Assembly (NCBI RefSeq): GCF_902499115.1
Contig: NZ_CABVPN010000013.1
Coordinates: 142,341-206,340, forward strand
Direction of reading: 5' to 3'
Source of the DNA: Burkholderia diffusa
Lineage (GTDB): Bacteria > Pseudomonadota > Gammaproteobacteria > Burkholderiales > Burkholderiaceae
Length of the DNA stretch: 64,000 nt
Positions within the stretch are counted from its first letter, which is position 1, and each line of letters begins with the position of its first letter. Below are positions 24,774 to 34,302 of this stretch, in pieces. A program made the position numbers and the translations under genes. Below the pieces are notes generated by a model, which did no database searches, was not told the DNA's origin, and saw nothing but the letters and a program-made list of their open reading frames with translations.

Positions 24774-27725
24774 ATGTCCCTCGACACGAACAACGTCCGC
24801 CAAGGCGGCTGCGGCTCGGGCCAATGCGCGTGCAAGAGCGCCGCCCAGGCGCGCGTGCGCGATCCGTTCGACGAAACCGACTACGGCACGCCGCAACGGC
24901 ATGCCGATACCGACGTCACGCTCGAAATCGACGGCCAGCCGGTGACGGTGCCGGCCGGCACGTCGGTGATGCGCGCCGCGATCGAAGCCGGCGTCAACGT
25001 GCCCAAGCTTTGCGCGACCGATTCGCTCGAACCGTTCGGATCGTGCCGCCTGTGCCTGGTCGAAATCGAGGGCCGGCGCGGCTATCCGGCATCGTGCACG
25101 ACGCCCGCCGAAGCCGGGATGAAGGTGCGCACGCAGTCGGACCGGCTGCAGTCGCTGCGCCGCAACGTGATGGAGCTGTACATCTCCGACCACCCGCTCG
25201 ACTGCCTCACCTGCCCCGCCAACGGCAACTGCGAGCTGCAGGACATGGCCGGCGTGGTCGGGCTGCGCGAAGTGCGCTACGGTTTCGACGGCGCGAATCA
25301 CCTGCGCGAGCAGAAGGACGAATCGAATCCGTATTTCACGTACGATCCGTCGAAGTGCATCGTCTGCAACCGCTGCGTGCGCGCATGCGAGGAAACGCAA
25401 GGCACGTTCGCGCTGACGATCGCCGCGCGCGGTTTCGAATCGCGCGTCGCCGCCGGCGAAAGCGAATCGTTCATGGAATCGGAATGCGTATCGTGCGGCG
25501 CCTGCGTCGCCGCGTGCCCGACCGCCACGCTGCAGGAGAAGTCCGTCGTGCAGCTCGGCCAGGCCGAGCACTCGGTCGTCACGACCTGCGCGTACTGCGG
25601 CGTCGGCTGCTCGTTCAAGGCCGAGATGAAGGGCACGCAGGTCGTGCGCATGACGCCGCACAAGAACGGCCTCGCGAACGAAGGTCATGCGTGCGTGAAG
25701 GGCCGCTTCGCGTGGGGCTACGCAACGCACAAGGACCGCATCACGAGACCGATGATCCGCGAGAAGATCACCGACCCGTGGCGCGAAGTCAGCTGGGAAG
25801 AAGCGCTCACGTACGCGGCGACGCAATTCCGCAAGCTGCAGCAGAAATACGGCCGCGATTCGATCGGCGGCATCACGTCGTCGCGCTGCACGAACGAGGA
25901 AACCTACCTCGTGCAGAAGCTCGTACGCGCCGCGTTCGGCAACAACAACGTCGATACCTGCGCACGCGTGTGCCACTCGCCGACCGGCTATGGCCTGAAG
26001 GCGACGCTCGGCGAATCGGCCGGTACGCAGACCTTCGCGTCGATCGGCCAGGCCGACGTGATCGTCGTGATGGGCGCGAACCCGACCGACGGCCACCCTG
26101 TGTTCGGCTCGCGCATGAAGCGACGCATCCGCGAAGGCGCGAAGCTGATCGTGATCGACCCGCGCCGCATCGACGTGGTCGACGGCCCGCACGTGAAGGC
26201 CACGCACCACCTGCAGCTGCGCCCCGGCACCAACGTCGCGATGGTCAACGCGCTCGCGCACGTGATCGTCACCGAAGGGCTCGTCGCCGAGGCATTCGTC
26301 GCCGAACGCTGCGACACGCGCGCGTTCGAGCAATGGCGCGACTTCGTGTCGCGCGCCGACAACTCGCCCGAGGCCACCGCGGACGTGACGGGCGTGCCGG
26401 CCGAACTGGTGCGCGAGGCCGCACGCCTCTATGCAACCGGCGGCAACGCCGCGATCTACTACGGCCTCGGCGTGACCGAACACGCGCAAGGCTCGACGAC
26501 GGTGATGGGCATCGCGAACCTCGCGATGGCGACTGGCAACATCGGTCGCGAAGGCGTCGGCGTCAATCCGCTGCGCGGCCAGAACAACGTGCAAGGCTCG
26601 TGCGACATGGGTTCGTTCCCGCACGAGCTGCCCGGCTACCGGCACATCAGCGACGCAATCGTGCGCAGCCAGTTCGAGGAAGCATGGTCGGCCACGCTGC
26701 AACCGGAACCGGGGCTGCGCATCCCGAACATGTTCGACGCGGCGCTCGACGGCAGCTTCAAGGGGCTTTACTGCCAGGGCGAGGACATCGTCCAGTCGGA
26801 CCCGAACACGCAGCACGTCGCGGCCGCGCTGTCGTCGATGGAATGCATCGTCGTGCAGGACATCTTCCTGAACGAAACCGCGAAATACGCGCACGTGCTG
26901 CTGCCGGGTTCGACGTTCCTCGAGAAGGACGGCACGTTTACGAACGCGGAGCGCCGCATCTCTCGCGTACGCAAGGTGATGCCGCCGCTCGCGGGTTACG
27001 CCGACTGGGAAGTGACGCTGCTGCTGTCGCAGGCGCTCGGCTACGACATGCACTACACGCATCCGTCGGAAATCATGGACGAGATCGCGCGGCTCACGCC
27101 GACCTTCTCGGGCGTGTCGTACAAGAAGCTCGACGCGCTCGGCAGCATCCAGTGGCCGTGCAACGAAGATGCACCGGACGGCACGCCGACGATGCATATC
27201 GACGCGTTTGTGCGCGGCAAAGGCCGGTTCGTGATTACGCAGTTCATTCCGACGCCGGAAAAGGTCACGCAGCGCTATCCGCTGATCCTGACCACGGGCC
27301 GCATCCTGTCGCAATACAACGTCGGCGCGCAGACGCGCCGGACCGAGAACGTCCGGTGGCACGAAGAGGATCGCCTCGAGATTCATCCGCACGATGCGGA
27401 GGATCGCGGGATCCGGACAGGCGACTGGGTCGGCATCGAATCGCGGGCCGGCCAGACGGTACTGCGCGCGCTCGTATCCGACCGCATGCAGCCGGGTGTC
27501 GTGTACACGACGTTCCACTTCCCCGAGTCGGGCGCGAACGTGATCACGACGGACAGCTCCGACTGGGCCACGAACTGCCCGGAATACAAGGTCACGGCCG
27601 TGCAGGTCATGCCGGTTGCGCAGCCGTCGGACTGGCAGCGCGCGTATGCACGTTTCAACTCGGAGCAGCTCGATCTGCTCGAGCGCCGCGCCGCCACGCC
27701 GGCTGCCGCGACGACGGGCAAGTGA
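24774..27725 (+). CDS. fdsA: NAD-dependent formate dehydrogenase, alpha (molybdenum) subunit
   Basis: A 983-aa catalytic subunit that oxidises formate to CO2 at a Mo-bis-MGD centre. Domains in order: a NuoG-like [2Fe-2S] (C80, C91, C94, C108), the His/Cys [4Fe-4S] (H140, C144, C147, C153), a two-cluster ferredoxin segment (C195-C205 and C238-C248), the Mo-domain [4Fe-4S] (C272, C275, C279, C307) and then the molybdopterin oxidoreductase domain. The Mo ligand is Cys400 followed by His401 (RVCHSPT), so this is the cysteine, not the selenocysteine, form. An extra N-terminal cysteine cluster (C13, C18, C20) is odd. Confidence 0.96.
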   Translation: MSLDTNNVRQGGCGSGQCACKSAAQARVRDPFDETDYGTPQRHADTDVTLEIDGQPVTVPAGTSVMRAAIEAGVNVPKLCATDSLEPFGSCRLCLVEIEGRRGYPASCTTPAEAGMKVRTQSDRLQSLRRNVMELYISDHPLDCLTCPANGNCELQDMAGVVGLREVRYGFDGANHLREQKDESNPYFTYDPSKCIVCNRCVRACEETQGTFALTIAARGFESRVAAGESESFMESECVSCGACVAACPTATLQEKSVVQLGQAEHSVVTTCAYCGVGCSFKAEMKGTQVVRMTPHKNGLANEGHACVKGRFAWGYATHKDRITRPMIREKITDPWREVSWEEALTYAATQFRKLQQKYGRDSIGGITSSRCTNEETYLVQKLVRAAFGNNNVDTCARVCHSPTGYGLKATLGESAGTQTFASIGQADVIVVMGANPTDGHPVFGSRMKRRIREGAKLIVIDPRRIDVVDGPHVKATHHLQLRPGTNVAMVNALAHVIVTEGLVAEAFVAERCDTRAFEQWRDFVSRADNSPEATADVTGVPAELVREAARLYATGGNAAIYYGLGVTEHAQGSTTVMGIANLAMATGNIGREGVGVNPLRGQNNVQGSCDMGSFPHELPGYRHISDAIVRSQFEEAWSATLQPEPGLRIPNMFDAALDGSFKGLYCQGEDIVQSDPNTQHVAAALSSMECIVVQDIFLNETAKYAHVLLPGSTFLEKDGTFTNAERRISRVRKVMPPLAGYADWEVTLLLSQALGYDMHYTHPSEIMDEIARLTPTFSGVSYKKLDALGSIQWPCNEDAPDGTPTMHIDAFVRGKGRFVITQFIPTPEKVTQRYPLILTTGRILSQYNVGAQTRRTENVRWHEEDRLEIHPHDAEDRGIRTGDWVGIESRAGQTVLRALVSDRMQPGVVYTTFHFPESGANVITTDSSDWATNCPEYKVTAVQVMPVAQPSDWQRAYARFNSEQLDLLERRAATPAAATTGK

Positions 27726-27732
27726 GGACGCG

Positions 27733-27984
27733 ATGGACAACGGACACCTGATCGACATGGCCAACCAGATCGGCGCGTTCTTCGAATCGATGCCCGATCG
27801 CGAAGAAGCGCTGGCCGGAATCGCAGACCACATCCGGCGCTTCTGGGAACCGCGGATGCGGCGCGCGCTACTCGCCGCGCTCGACGATCCGTCGAGCGAA
27901 GCCGCGCAACGCGCCGCACCGATCGTGCGCGACGCGATCGCCGCGCACCGTGCATCGCTCGTGCCGGCCGCGGCCACCGCCTGA
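27733..27984 (+). CDS. fdsD: NAD-dependent formate dehydrogenase, delta subunit
   Basis: An 83-aa protein with the FdsD pattern MANQIGAFFES, ...ADHIRRFWEPRMRR. FdsD is the small non-cofactor subunit or stabiliser of soluble formate dehydrogenases. It starts 8 bp after fdsA. In Cupriavidus a chaperone gene, fdsC (fdhD-type sulfurtransferase), lies between fdsA and fdsD; here there is none, so the chaperone must be encoded elsewhere. Confidence 0.92.
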   Translation: MDNGHLIDMANQIGAFFESMPDREEALAGIADHIRRFWEPRMRRALLAALDDPSSEAAQRAAPIVRDAIAAHRASLVPAAATA

Positions 27985-27992
27985 GCGCCGCG

Positions 27993-29651
27993 CTACGTGG
28001 GCACCGGCATGCCCGCGAACCAGCTTTCGCAATGGCGCAGCAGCGCGTTCGCGTCGGTGGCGGTACGGCCGCGCACCGCGATGTAGCCATCGGGACGCAG
28101 CAGGTAGAACGACGGCCTCGAACGGCCGTATACCTGCGCGAGCCCATCGTCGCCGTCGCTTTCGGCATCGGCGACGCGCCACGTTCGCACGGCACCTGGC
28201 ATGATCCGCTCCAGCCCCTGCGCAAGCGCCTGCGCGTCCGCGGGCATCGGCGGCACGTCGCCCGTGTCGCCCGTGTCGGCACTTGCCGGCTCCTCGAGCA
28301 GCAGCAGCGTAAAGCTCGCCGGGTCATGCAGGTCGTATAGTCTCGCGGTCCCGGGCGCCCGGCCGAGCGGCCCGTCGACGACGTGCACGAGCGCGTCGGG
28401 CGCACGCTCGCCCGCGCGCGGCCCGCCATCGAGCACGCGTTCGAGCGTGAGCGGGCTTTTCCGGTATTGCACGCCGAGCTCGCTGACAGTGCGGCGCACC
28501 GCGTCGCGCACCGGCCCGAACGACGCCAGCAGCGGCACGACATGATCGCGCAGCAGCTTCATCGCGCCGTGGTCGGCTTCGACGATCTGCGTGATGAAGC
28601 CGGTCTGCCGCAATACATCACGCTCGATCGGATGGCGCTCCGCGTGATACGTGTCGAGCAGCCGCTCCGGCGTGCCTGCGCCGAGCACGCGCGCGAGCTT
28701 CCAGCCGAGATTGAACGCTTCCTGGATACCCGTGTTCATGCCCTGCGCGCCCGCCGGGCTGTGAACGTGCGCGGCGTCGCCCGCGAAGAACACGCGCCCG
28801 TGACGCAGCCGGTCGACCATCCGGCTATGCAGGCGGAAATACGCCGACCACGCGAGATCGCTCGGCGCGATCGACGCGCCGACGCGAGCGCGCACGATCG
28901 CCTCGCATTCGTCGAGCGTCGGCGTGGCCGGCGCATCGGGCGATGCGTCGCCGCCGGGCGGCCGGTCGGCGACGAGCCGGTAGCGGCCGCCGCCCATCGG
29001 AAACAGCCCCGCGATGCCGTCAGGCGTCGTGAACAGATGGATCTCCTCGTCCGGCCAGTCGGGTATCGCCGCGAAATCGGCGAGCAGGAAGGTCTGCTCG
29101 AACGCATGCCCGGCGAAGCCCAGGCCGAGCAAATGGCGCACCGTGCTGTGCGCGCCGTCGGCGGCGATCAGGTAGGACGGTGCGAACGCCTCTTCACGAC
29201 CGTCGGCGCCGCGGATCGTCACGTCGAGCGACGTACCGCCCGCGTCGCACGCGGTCAACGTGACGCCGCGTTCGACCGTCACACCGAACCCGGCCAGGTG
29301 CTCGGCGAGCAGCCGTTCGGTGATGCTCTGGTCGAGAAACAGCAAATACGGATAGCGCGTTTGCAGCGGATCGAAATCGAGCCGCGCGATCACGCGGCCG
29401 TCCGCGTGCAGTACGGCCGCATGCGCACGATGGCCCAACGCGAGAAATGGTTCGACCGCACGATGCTGCTCCAGCAGTTCGAGCGTGCGCGCCTGGATGC
29501 CGATCGCGCGCGAATACGGTGCGGGCGCGGCGAGCCGGTCGATGATGCGCACCGGCACGCGGGCACGCACGAGCGCCATCGCGGCGGCAAGGCCAGTCGG
29601 GCCCGCGCCGACGATCAGCACAGGCGGGATATCGAGCGGTGTGTCAGCCAT
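27993..29651 (-). CDS. FAD-dependent aromatic-ring monooxygenase
   Basis: A 552-aa class A flavoprotein monooxygenase of the PheA/TfdB/PgaE type. The FAD dinucleotide motif VLIVGAGPTGLAAAMAL is at residues 11-27. The GD motif with the following ribose-binding segment FFAGDAAHVHSPAGAQGMN is near residue 295, and a C-terminal thioredoxin-like domain (about 400-552) ends PDGYIAVRG. The substrate is likely a phenolic or polyketide ring, but cannot be told. The start at 29651 gives an N-terminus typical of the family. It is convergent with fdsD, 8 bp apart, and divergent from the TPR gene. A related enzyme is encoded at 50997. Confidence 0.88.
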   Translation of the reverse strand: MADTPLDIPPVLIVGAGPTGLAAAMALVRARVPVRIIDRLAAPAPYSRAIGIQARTLELLEQHRAVEPFLALGHRAHAAVLHADGRVIARLDFDPLQTRYPYLLFLDQSITERLLAEHLAGFGVTVERGVTLTACDAGGTSLDVTIRGADGREEAFAPSYLIAADGAHSTVRHLLGLGFAGHAFEQTFLLADFAAIPDWPDEEIHLFTTPDGIAGLFPMGGGRYRLVADRPPGGDASPDAPATPTLDECEAIVRARVGASIAPSDLAWSAYFRLHSRMVDRLRHGRVFFAGDAAHVHSPAGAQGMNTGIQEAFNLGWKLARVLGAGTPERLLDTYHAERHPIERDVLRQTGFITQIVEADHGAMKLLRDHVVPLLASFGPVRDAVRRTVSELGVQYRKSPLTLERVLDGGPRAGERAPDALVHVVDGPLGRAPGTARLYDLHDPASFTLLLLEEPASADTGDTGDVPPMPADAQALAQGLERIMPGAVRTWRVADAESDGDDGLAQVYGRSRPSFYLLRPDGYIAVRGRTATDANALLRHCESWFAGMPVPT

Positions 29652-29781
29652 GAGAACCTCGATGACACGCGATTGTGCAAGTCTACGCCGCTCCGCGTGA
29701 CGGGGCCATATGCCAATCGGCCGATCTGGGGTACCCCCGCGCAGTGTGGGAAAATACGCGCTTTCCGTCAGTTTTCGCGTC

Positions 29782-31620
29782 ATGGAATCCGCATTCGACC
29801 GAGCGTATGCCGCGCACCGCGCGGGCCACCTCGCCGAGGCCGAGCACGGCTATCGCACCGCACTCGCCACCAATCCCGCCGACGCCGACGCACTGCATCT
29901 GTTCGGCGTGCTGCGGCATCAGCAGGGCCAGCATGCCGAGGCGGCCGATCTCGTCGGGCGTGCGGTCGAGCTGCGCCCGAACGATGCCGCGCTGCAGCTC
30001 AATCTCGGCAACGCGCTGAAGGCGCTCGGCCGACTCGACGAAGCGATCGACCGCTTTCGCAACGCGCTGACGCTCGCGCCCGAATTTCCGCTCGCGCACT
30101 ACAACCTCGGCAACGCGTATGCGGCGCTGCAGCGCCACGAGGATGCCGTCGATGCGTTCGGCCGCGCACTTCGGCTCACGCCCGACGACGCATCGATCCA
30201 CAACAACCTCGGCAACGCGCTGAATGCCCTCGGCCGTCACGACGACGCGCTTGCCGCATTCCATCGCGCCCTCGAGCTGCGGCCCGGGCATGCCGGTGCG
30301 CACAACAATCTCGCGATGGCCCTGAACGCGATGGGCCGGGCCGACGACGCGATCGCGCACTTCCAGGCAGCGATCGCCGCGCAGCCGCGCTTCGTCGCCG
30401 CGCATTTCAATCTCGGCAACACGCTCGAGGCGGTCGGCCGTCACGGCGAAGCTGCCGCCGCATTCGAAGCCGCGCTCGCGCTGCGCCCGCCGTTCCCACT
30501 CGCCCTTTTCGGGCTCGCGAACGCGCTGTGCGCGCAGGCACGCCAGCGCGAAGCGCTGCCCTACTACGAACGGGCGGTCGGCCTCGATCCGTCGTTCAGT
30601 CTCGCGTGGCTGAACCTCGGCAACGCACATCACGCACTCGGCGCGCACGAGATGGCGCTGCGCGCGTTCGACCAGGCGCTGCGCGTCGCTCCCGACCTCA
30701 AACTCGCGCACCTGCATCGCGCCGTCACGCTGCTTACGCTGGGCGACTTCACCCGCGGCCTGCCCGCATACGAAGCGCGTCACGACACGCCGGGCGCAAC
30801 GCCGCTCGGCACGCTGCCGCGCTGGCAAGGCGAGCCGATTGCGTCGCGCACGCTGCTGATCCGCGCGGAACAGGGCTTCGGCGACACGCTGCAGTTCGTC
30901 CGCTTCGTGCCGCTCGCGCGCGCCCGCTGCGCGCGCGTCGTGCTCGAAGTGCAGCCGGAACTCGTCGCGCTGCTCACGCCGGCCGCGGCACGCTGGCGCG
31001 TGACGCTCGTCGCACAGGGCGCCGCGAAGCCGCCGGCGGCGGACGTCGCGTGCACGCTGATGAGCCTGCCGTTCCTGCTCGGCCTGCAGCCAGCCGACAT
31101 CGTCGCGGGCAAGCGTTACCTCGACGCGCCGGACAGCGCGCGCCGGCGCTTTCGCGGCTCGCTCGGCGGCCAGTCGAAGCGCAAGTTCGGTCTCGCGTGG
31201 TCAGGGCGCCGGCAAGCGCAGGAAAATCGCTCGATGCCGTTCGACGCACTCGCGCCGCTGCTCGCACTGCAGGACATCGACTGGGTCGTGCTGCAGCCGG
31301 CGCTCGACGAAGACGAACGGGCGCGCGTCGACGCGCATCCGCGCGTGCATCGCCTCGATGGGCGGCTGAACGACTTCGCCGATACGGCCGCGCTGATCGA
31401 ACGACTCGACGGCGTCGTCACGATCGATACGGCGGTCGCGCACCTCGCGGGCGCACTCGGCAAGCCGCTGTGGATCATGCTGCCGTTCGCACCCGACTGG
31501 CGCTGGTTCACCGGCGACGACTGCCCCTGGTATCCGCACGCGAAGCTCGCCCGCCAGTCCGCACCGGGGCAATGGCTCGACGTGGCGGCGGCAGTCGCCG
31601 ACGCGCTGCGCGACGCCTGA
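29782..31620 (+). CDS. TPR-repeat protein with glycosyltransferase-like C-terminal domain
   Basis: A 612-aa protein. About nine TPR repeats (residues 1-330) repeat the theme LNLGNALKALGRLDEAIDRF. A GT-B-like C-terminal domain (about 345-612) contains RAEQGFGDTLQFVRFVP and VTIDTAVAHLAGALGKP, segments typical of ADP-heptose/GT9-like donor sites. Such proteins are common in Burkholderia and could glycosylate proteins or surface polymers, but no acceptor is known. The ATG at 29782 is used; an upstream ATG at 29710 would add 24 unconvincing residues. A bidirectional terminator follows. Confidence 0.82.
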   Translation: MESAFDRAYAAHRAGHLAEAEHGYRTALATNPADADALHLFGVLRHQQGQHAEAADLVGRAVELRPNDAALQLNLGNALKALGRLDEAIDRFRNALTLAPEFPLAHYNLGNAYAALQRHEDAVDAFGRALRLTPDDASIHNNLGNALNALGRHDDALAAFHRALELRPGHAGAHNNLAMALNAMGRADDAIAHFQAAIAAQPRFVAAHFNLGNTLEAVGRHGEAAAAFEAALALRPPFPLALFGLANALCAQARQREALPYYERAVGLDPSFSLAWLNLGNAHHALGAHEMALRAFDQALRVAPDLKLAHLHRAVTLLTLGDFTRGLPAYEARHDTPGATPLGTLPRWQGEPIASRTLLIRAEQGFGDTLQFVRFVPLARARCARVVLEVQPELVALLTPAAARWRVTLVAQGAAKPPAADVACTLMSLPFLLGLQPADIVAGKRYLDAPDSARRRFRGSLGGQSKRKFGLAWSGRRQAQENRSMPFDALAPLLALQDIDWVVLQPALDEDERARVDAHPRVHRLDGRLNDFADTAALIERLDGVVTIDTAVAHLAGALGKPLWIMLPFAPDWRWFTGDDCPWYPHAKLARQSAPGQWLDVAAAVADALRDA

Positions 31621-31636
31621 GTGGCCGAACGCAGAC

Positions 31637-31665
31637 AAAAAAGGAGCGCGGCGCGCTCCTTTTTT
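31637..31665. terminator. Bidirectional terminator between convergent TPR and MFS genes
   Basis: AAAAAAGGAGCGCG followed directly by GCGCGCTCCTTTTTT: a long perfect stem with A and T tracts on both sides, 16 bp after the TPR stop and 28 bp after the MFS stop on the other strand. Confidence 0.88.
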
Positions 31666-31693
31666 CGTTCGACGTGATGCGACGCAGGTGGTG

Positions 31694-32989
31694 TCAAGCC
31701 GCCTTGTACTGGTTGCGCGCCTCGGGCGTGCGATACAGCACGAGCGTCGCGATCAGCCCGCAAATCGCGGCGACGCTCAGCCACAGCCCCGGCGCCGCCT
31801 TGTTGCCGGTCTGGTGGATCAGCAACGTCGAGATCGCCGGCGTAAAACCGCCGATCGTCGTCGCGAGGCTGTACGCGAGCGAAAAGCCAGCCGTGCGCAC
31901 GTCGGCCGGCATTACTTCGGTCAGCGCGACGACCATCGCGCCGTTGTACGAGCCGTACAGGAACGACAGCCACAGCTCGACCGCCAGCAGCCGCAGGAAG
32001 GACGGATCGGCCACGAGCCACAGCACGGCCGGGTAGGCCGACAGCAGCGTGAGCACCGTGAACGCGATCAGCACCGGGCGGCGGCCGATGCGATCCGACA
32101 GCGCGCCGGACAGCGGCAGCCAGACGAGATTGGACGGGCCGACGCAGACGGTCACGACGAGTGCGTCGAGCGACGACAGGTGCAGCACTTCCTTGCCGAA
32201 CGTCGGCGTGTAGGCCGTGATCATGTAGAACGACACCGTCGTCATGATCACCATTCCCATGCCGGCAATCACGACACCCCAGTTCTCGAGCATCGAACGC
32301 ATGATCTCGCCCATCGTCGGACGATGACGCTTCGCAAGGAATTCGTCGGTCTCCTTCAGCGAACGACGGATCAGGAACAGGAACGGGACGATCAGACAGC
32401 CGATCAGAAACGGAATGCGCCAGCCCCACGCGGTCATGTCCTCGACTGGCAGCGCGCGGTTCAGCAGCACGCCGACGAACGCGGCGAACACGACCGCCAC
32501 CTGCTGGCTGCCCGATTGCCACGACGTATAGAACCCCTTGTTGCCCTTCGTCGCGATCTCCGACAGGTAGACCGACACGCCGCCGAGCTCGACGCCCGCG
32601 GAAAAGCCCTGCAGCAACCGGCCGAGCAGCACGAGCACCGGCGCGAGCACGCCGATCGTCGCATAGCCGGGTATCGCGGCCACCGTGAGCGTGCCGAGTG
32701 CCATCAGTCCGAGCGTCAGGATCAGCCCCTTGCGGCGGCCGTGGTGGTCGATGTACGCGCCGAGCACGATCGCGCCGACCGGGCGCATCAGGAAGCCCGC
32801 GCCGAACACCGATAGCGACAGCATCAGCGACGCGAACGCGTTGCCGCTCGGAAAATAGGTTTTCGCGATGGCCGACGCGTAATACCCGTAGACCATGAAG
32901 TCGTACATTTCCAGGAAGTTGCCGCTGACGACCCGGAACACGGTACGAACCTTCGATTCCTGCGCGACGGCGTGTGTTGCTGTGGACAT
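31694..32989 (-). CDS. MFS metabolite:proton symporter (citrate-type)
   Basis: A 431-aa, 12-helix transporter of the metabolite:H+ symporter family. It shows the loop 2-3 motif GAYIDHHGRRKGL, the RLLQGFSAGVELGG segment of helix 5 and the second-half motif GALSDRIGRRPVL. The overall wording (FRVVSGNFLEMYDFMVYGYYAS) is closest to citrate/tricarballylate proton symporters such as CitA/CitH. Citrate as the substrate is inference; proline/betaine or shikimate types are possible. GAGAGAAC precedes the ATG at 32989. A 16-base inverted repeat lies about 240 bp upstream. Confidence 0.82.
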   Translation of the reverse strand: MSTATHAVAQESKVRTVFRVVSGNFLEMYDFMVYGYYASAIAKTYFPSGNAFASLMLSLSVFGAGFLMRPVGAIVLGAYIDHHGRRKGLILTLGLMALGTLTVAAIPGYATIGVLAPVLVLLGRLLQGFSAGVELGGVSVYLSEIATKGNKGFYTSWQSGSQQVAVVFAAFVGVLLNRALPVEDMTAWGWRIPFLIGCLIVPFLFLIRRSLKETDEFLAKRHRPTMGEIMRSMLENWGVVIAGMGMVIMTTVSFYMITAYTPTFGKEVLHLSSLDALVVTVCVGPSNLVWLPLSGALSDRIGRRPVLIAFTVLTLLSAYPAVLWLVADPSFLRLLAVELWLSFLYGSYNGAMVVALTEVMPADVRTAGFSLAYSLATTIGGFTPAISTLLIHQTGNKAAPGLWLSVAAICGLIATLVLYRTPEARNQYKAA

Positions 32990-33339
32990 GTTGTTCTCTC
33001 GGCTCGGATGGCGCGACATCGGCGCCGTGTGGATCCGACGATGCGTGTGGCACCGGACCGGCACGCACGAACATCGCTGCCAGCCGGAGGCACGCAGCCC
33101 AATGATGCACACGCCGGCATGGACGGCAAATGATGCCACGCGAAGCCGACAATTGCCTTGGGCCGGGCCCGCGATCACCGTCGCCGCGTTCGTCTGGTAC
33201 GAATCGCCTCGAAACGCGTACTAAAAATCAGATTGATCTGATCGACCGGTCGCCGTCGACTGACCACAATTTCACAACTTGCCACGCTATTCGCGCCGCG
33301 GCCGGCATCGTTGCCTGTGTCGCATCGCGTACCGCCCTC
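32990..33339. other. Divergent intergenic region
   Basis: A 350-bp stretch between the MFS gene (minus) and the hypothetical gene at 33340 (plus). Its most visible element is the inverted repeat ATCAGAT-TG-ATCTGAT (33227-33242). No ORF with coding character was seen. Confidence 0.45.
33227..33242. promoter_or_regulatory. Inverted repeat ATCAGAT-TG-ATCTGAT, candidate operator
   Basis: Seven-base arms are perfect inverted copies with a two-base spacer. The site lies between the divergent MFS transporter and the hypothetical protein, where a substrate-responsive regulator could act. No regulator gene is adjacent. Confidence 0.3.
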
Positions 33340-34290
33340 ATGATCCCAACGCTCCTCGTTTCCGTCGAAGGTCCGCTTGCCCGCCCTCGTGTCGCACCGC
33401 TCGACGGCGTGCCGCCGTTCGGCCGCGAATGGACGTTCAGCGGCGCGCCCGGCACCCGACTCGGCACGCGCTGCGCAGCCATCCTGAAGACCTCATGCAT
33501 CGACGTCGGAGCACCGCATCGCGCGTGTCGCTGGCAATCGCCGCCCGCCACGCGCCCGGTGTCTGCCGGCGTACCGGACGTTGCGGCGCGCGCCGCCGGC
33601 CAGCACATCGAGCATGCCGCCGGTCGCGCGCATGACCGGCGTGCGCGGCACGCCGCCTGCTGGAGCATCGGCGCACTCGGCATCATCGGTTGGCTGATCG
33701 CCGCGCACGAGCCGTTACCGGGTTTCGCGCCTGCGCCCGCGACGCAGATCGTTGGCGTCGTGCCGGAGCATGCCGTGCAGTCCATGGGTGCCGTGCAAAC
33801 GGCAGCGGTGGCGCCCGCCATGCCGACCGTCGCACCGGCGCAGCCCGTCGCAGCGCGGCCGTTTGCGACGCATTCCACAGGCGCGCCCGTCACACGCGGC
33901 GCGACGACCCATCCAGCGCCGCGACGCTCCGAGACGACACCGAACGTTCAGCGCGTCGCCATCGCAGCGCCGCCGACGCCGCATCGGCCGGCCCACAGGC
34001 GCACGACAACGGCACGCGTGCACGCACCTTCCGCGCCGCGACTCGCCGCGCGCCCATCGGTCACGCGCCACGCGTCGCGCACGCCGACACCCGATCGCGT
34101 CGGTTCGCCTGCGCATCCCGGAGCCCCGCTCGACCCGCTCGACGACCCGCTCACGCTTATCGCGATGGTGAACGCGCTGCACCCCGATCGCGCGGCACCG
34201 GCGGCCGACGCGCCCGGCGCCGGTTTCGACTGGACAGCACAACTGTCCCACCGCCGCCTGACCGACGGACCGGATACGCTCATCCGCTGA
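33340..34290 (+). CDS. Hypothetical Ala/Pro/Thr-rich membrane-anchored protein
   Basis: About 316 aa from the ATG at 33340; the frame is open further upstream and the start is uncertain. A single hydrophobic segment (ACWSIGALGIIGWLIAA, about residues 108-124) follows a basic region, then a long low-complexity stretch rich in Ala, Pro, Thr and Arg. A more normal C-terminus contains DPLTLIAMVNALHPD and FDWTAQLSHRRLTD. This looks like a cytoplasm-inside, single-span protein with an extended periplasmic linker. No family was recognised. A strong terminator follows the stop, supporting a real transcription unit. Confidence 0.5.
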   Translation: MIPTLLVSVEGPLARPRVAPLDGVPPFGREWTFSGAPGTRLGTRCAAILKTSCIDVGAPHRACRWQSPPATRPVSAGVPDVAARAAGQHIEHAAGRAHDRRARHAACWSIGALGIIGWLIAAHEPLPGFAPAPATQIVGVVPEHAVQSMGAVQTAAVAPAMPTVAPAQPVAARPFATHSTGAPVTRGATTHPAPRRSETTPNVQRVAIAAPPTPHRPAHRRTTTARVHAPSAPRLAARPSVTRHASRTPTPDRVGSPAHPGAPLDPLDDPLTLIAMVNALHPDRAAPAADAPGAGFDWTAQLSHRRLTDGPDTLIR

Positions 34291-34302
34291 CACGCACCCA
34301 AC

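Noticed and set aside
24720..27977. A 1085-codon open frame on the minus strand over fdsA
   Set aside because: It is antisense to a well-supported gene, is rich in Arg, Ala, His and Val as expected from GC-rich codon mirroring, and has no domain.
28383..32036. A 1217-codon plus-strand open frame over the FAD monooxygenase, TPR and MFS genes
   Set aside because: It crosses three real genes in another phase or strand, passes through a terminator, and has Arg/Ala-rich composition without domains.
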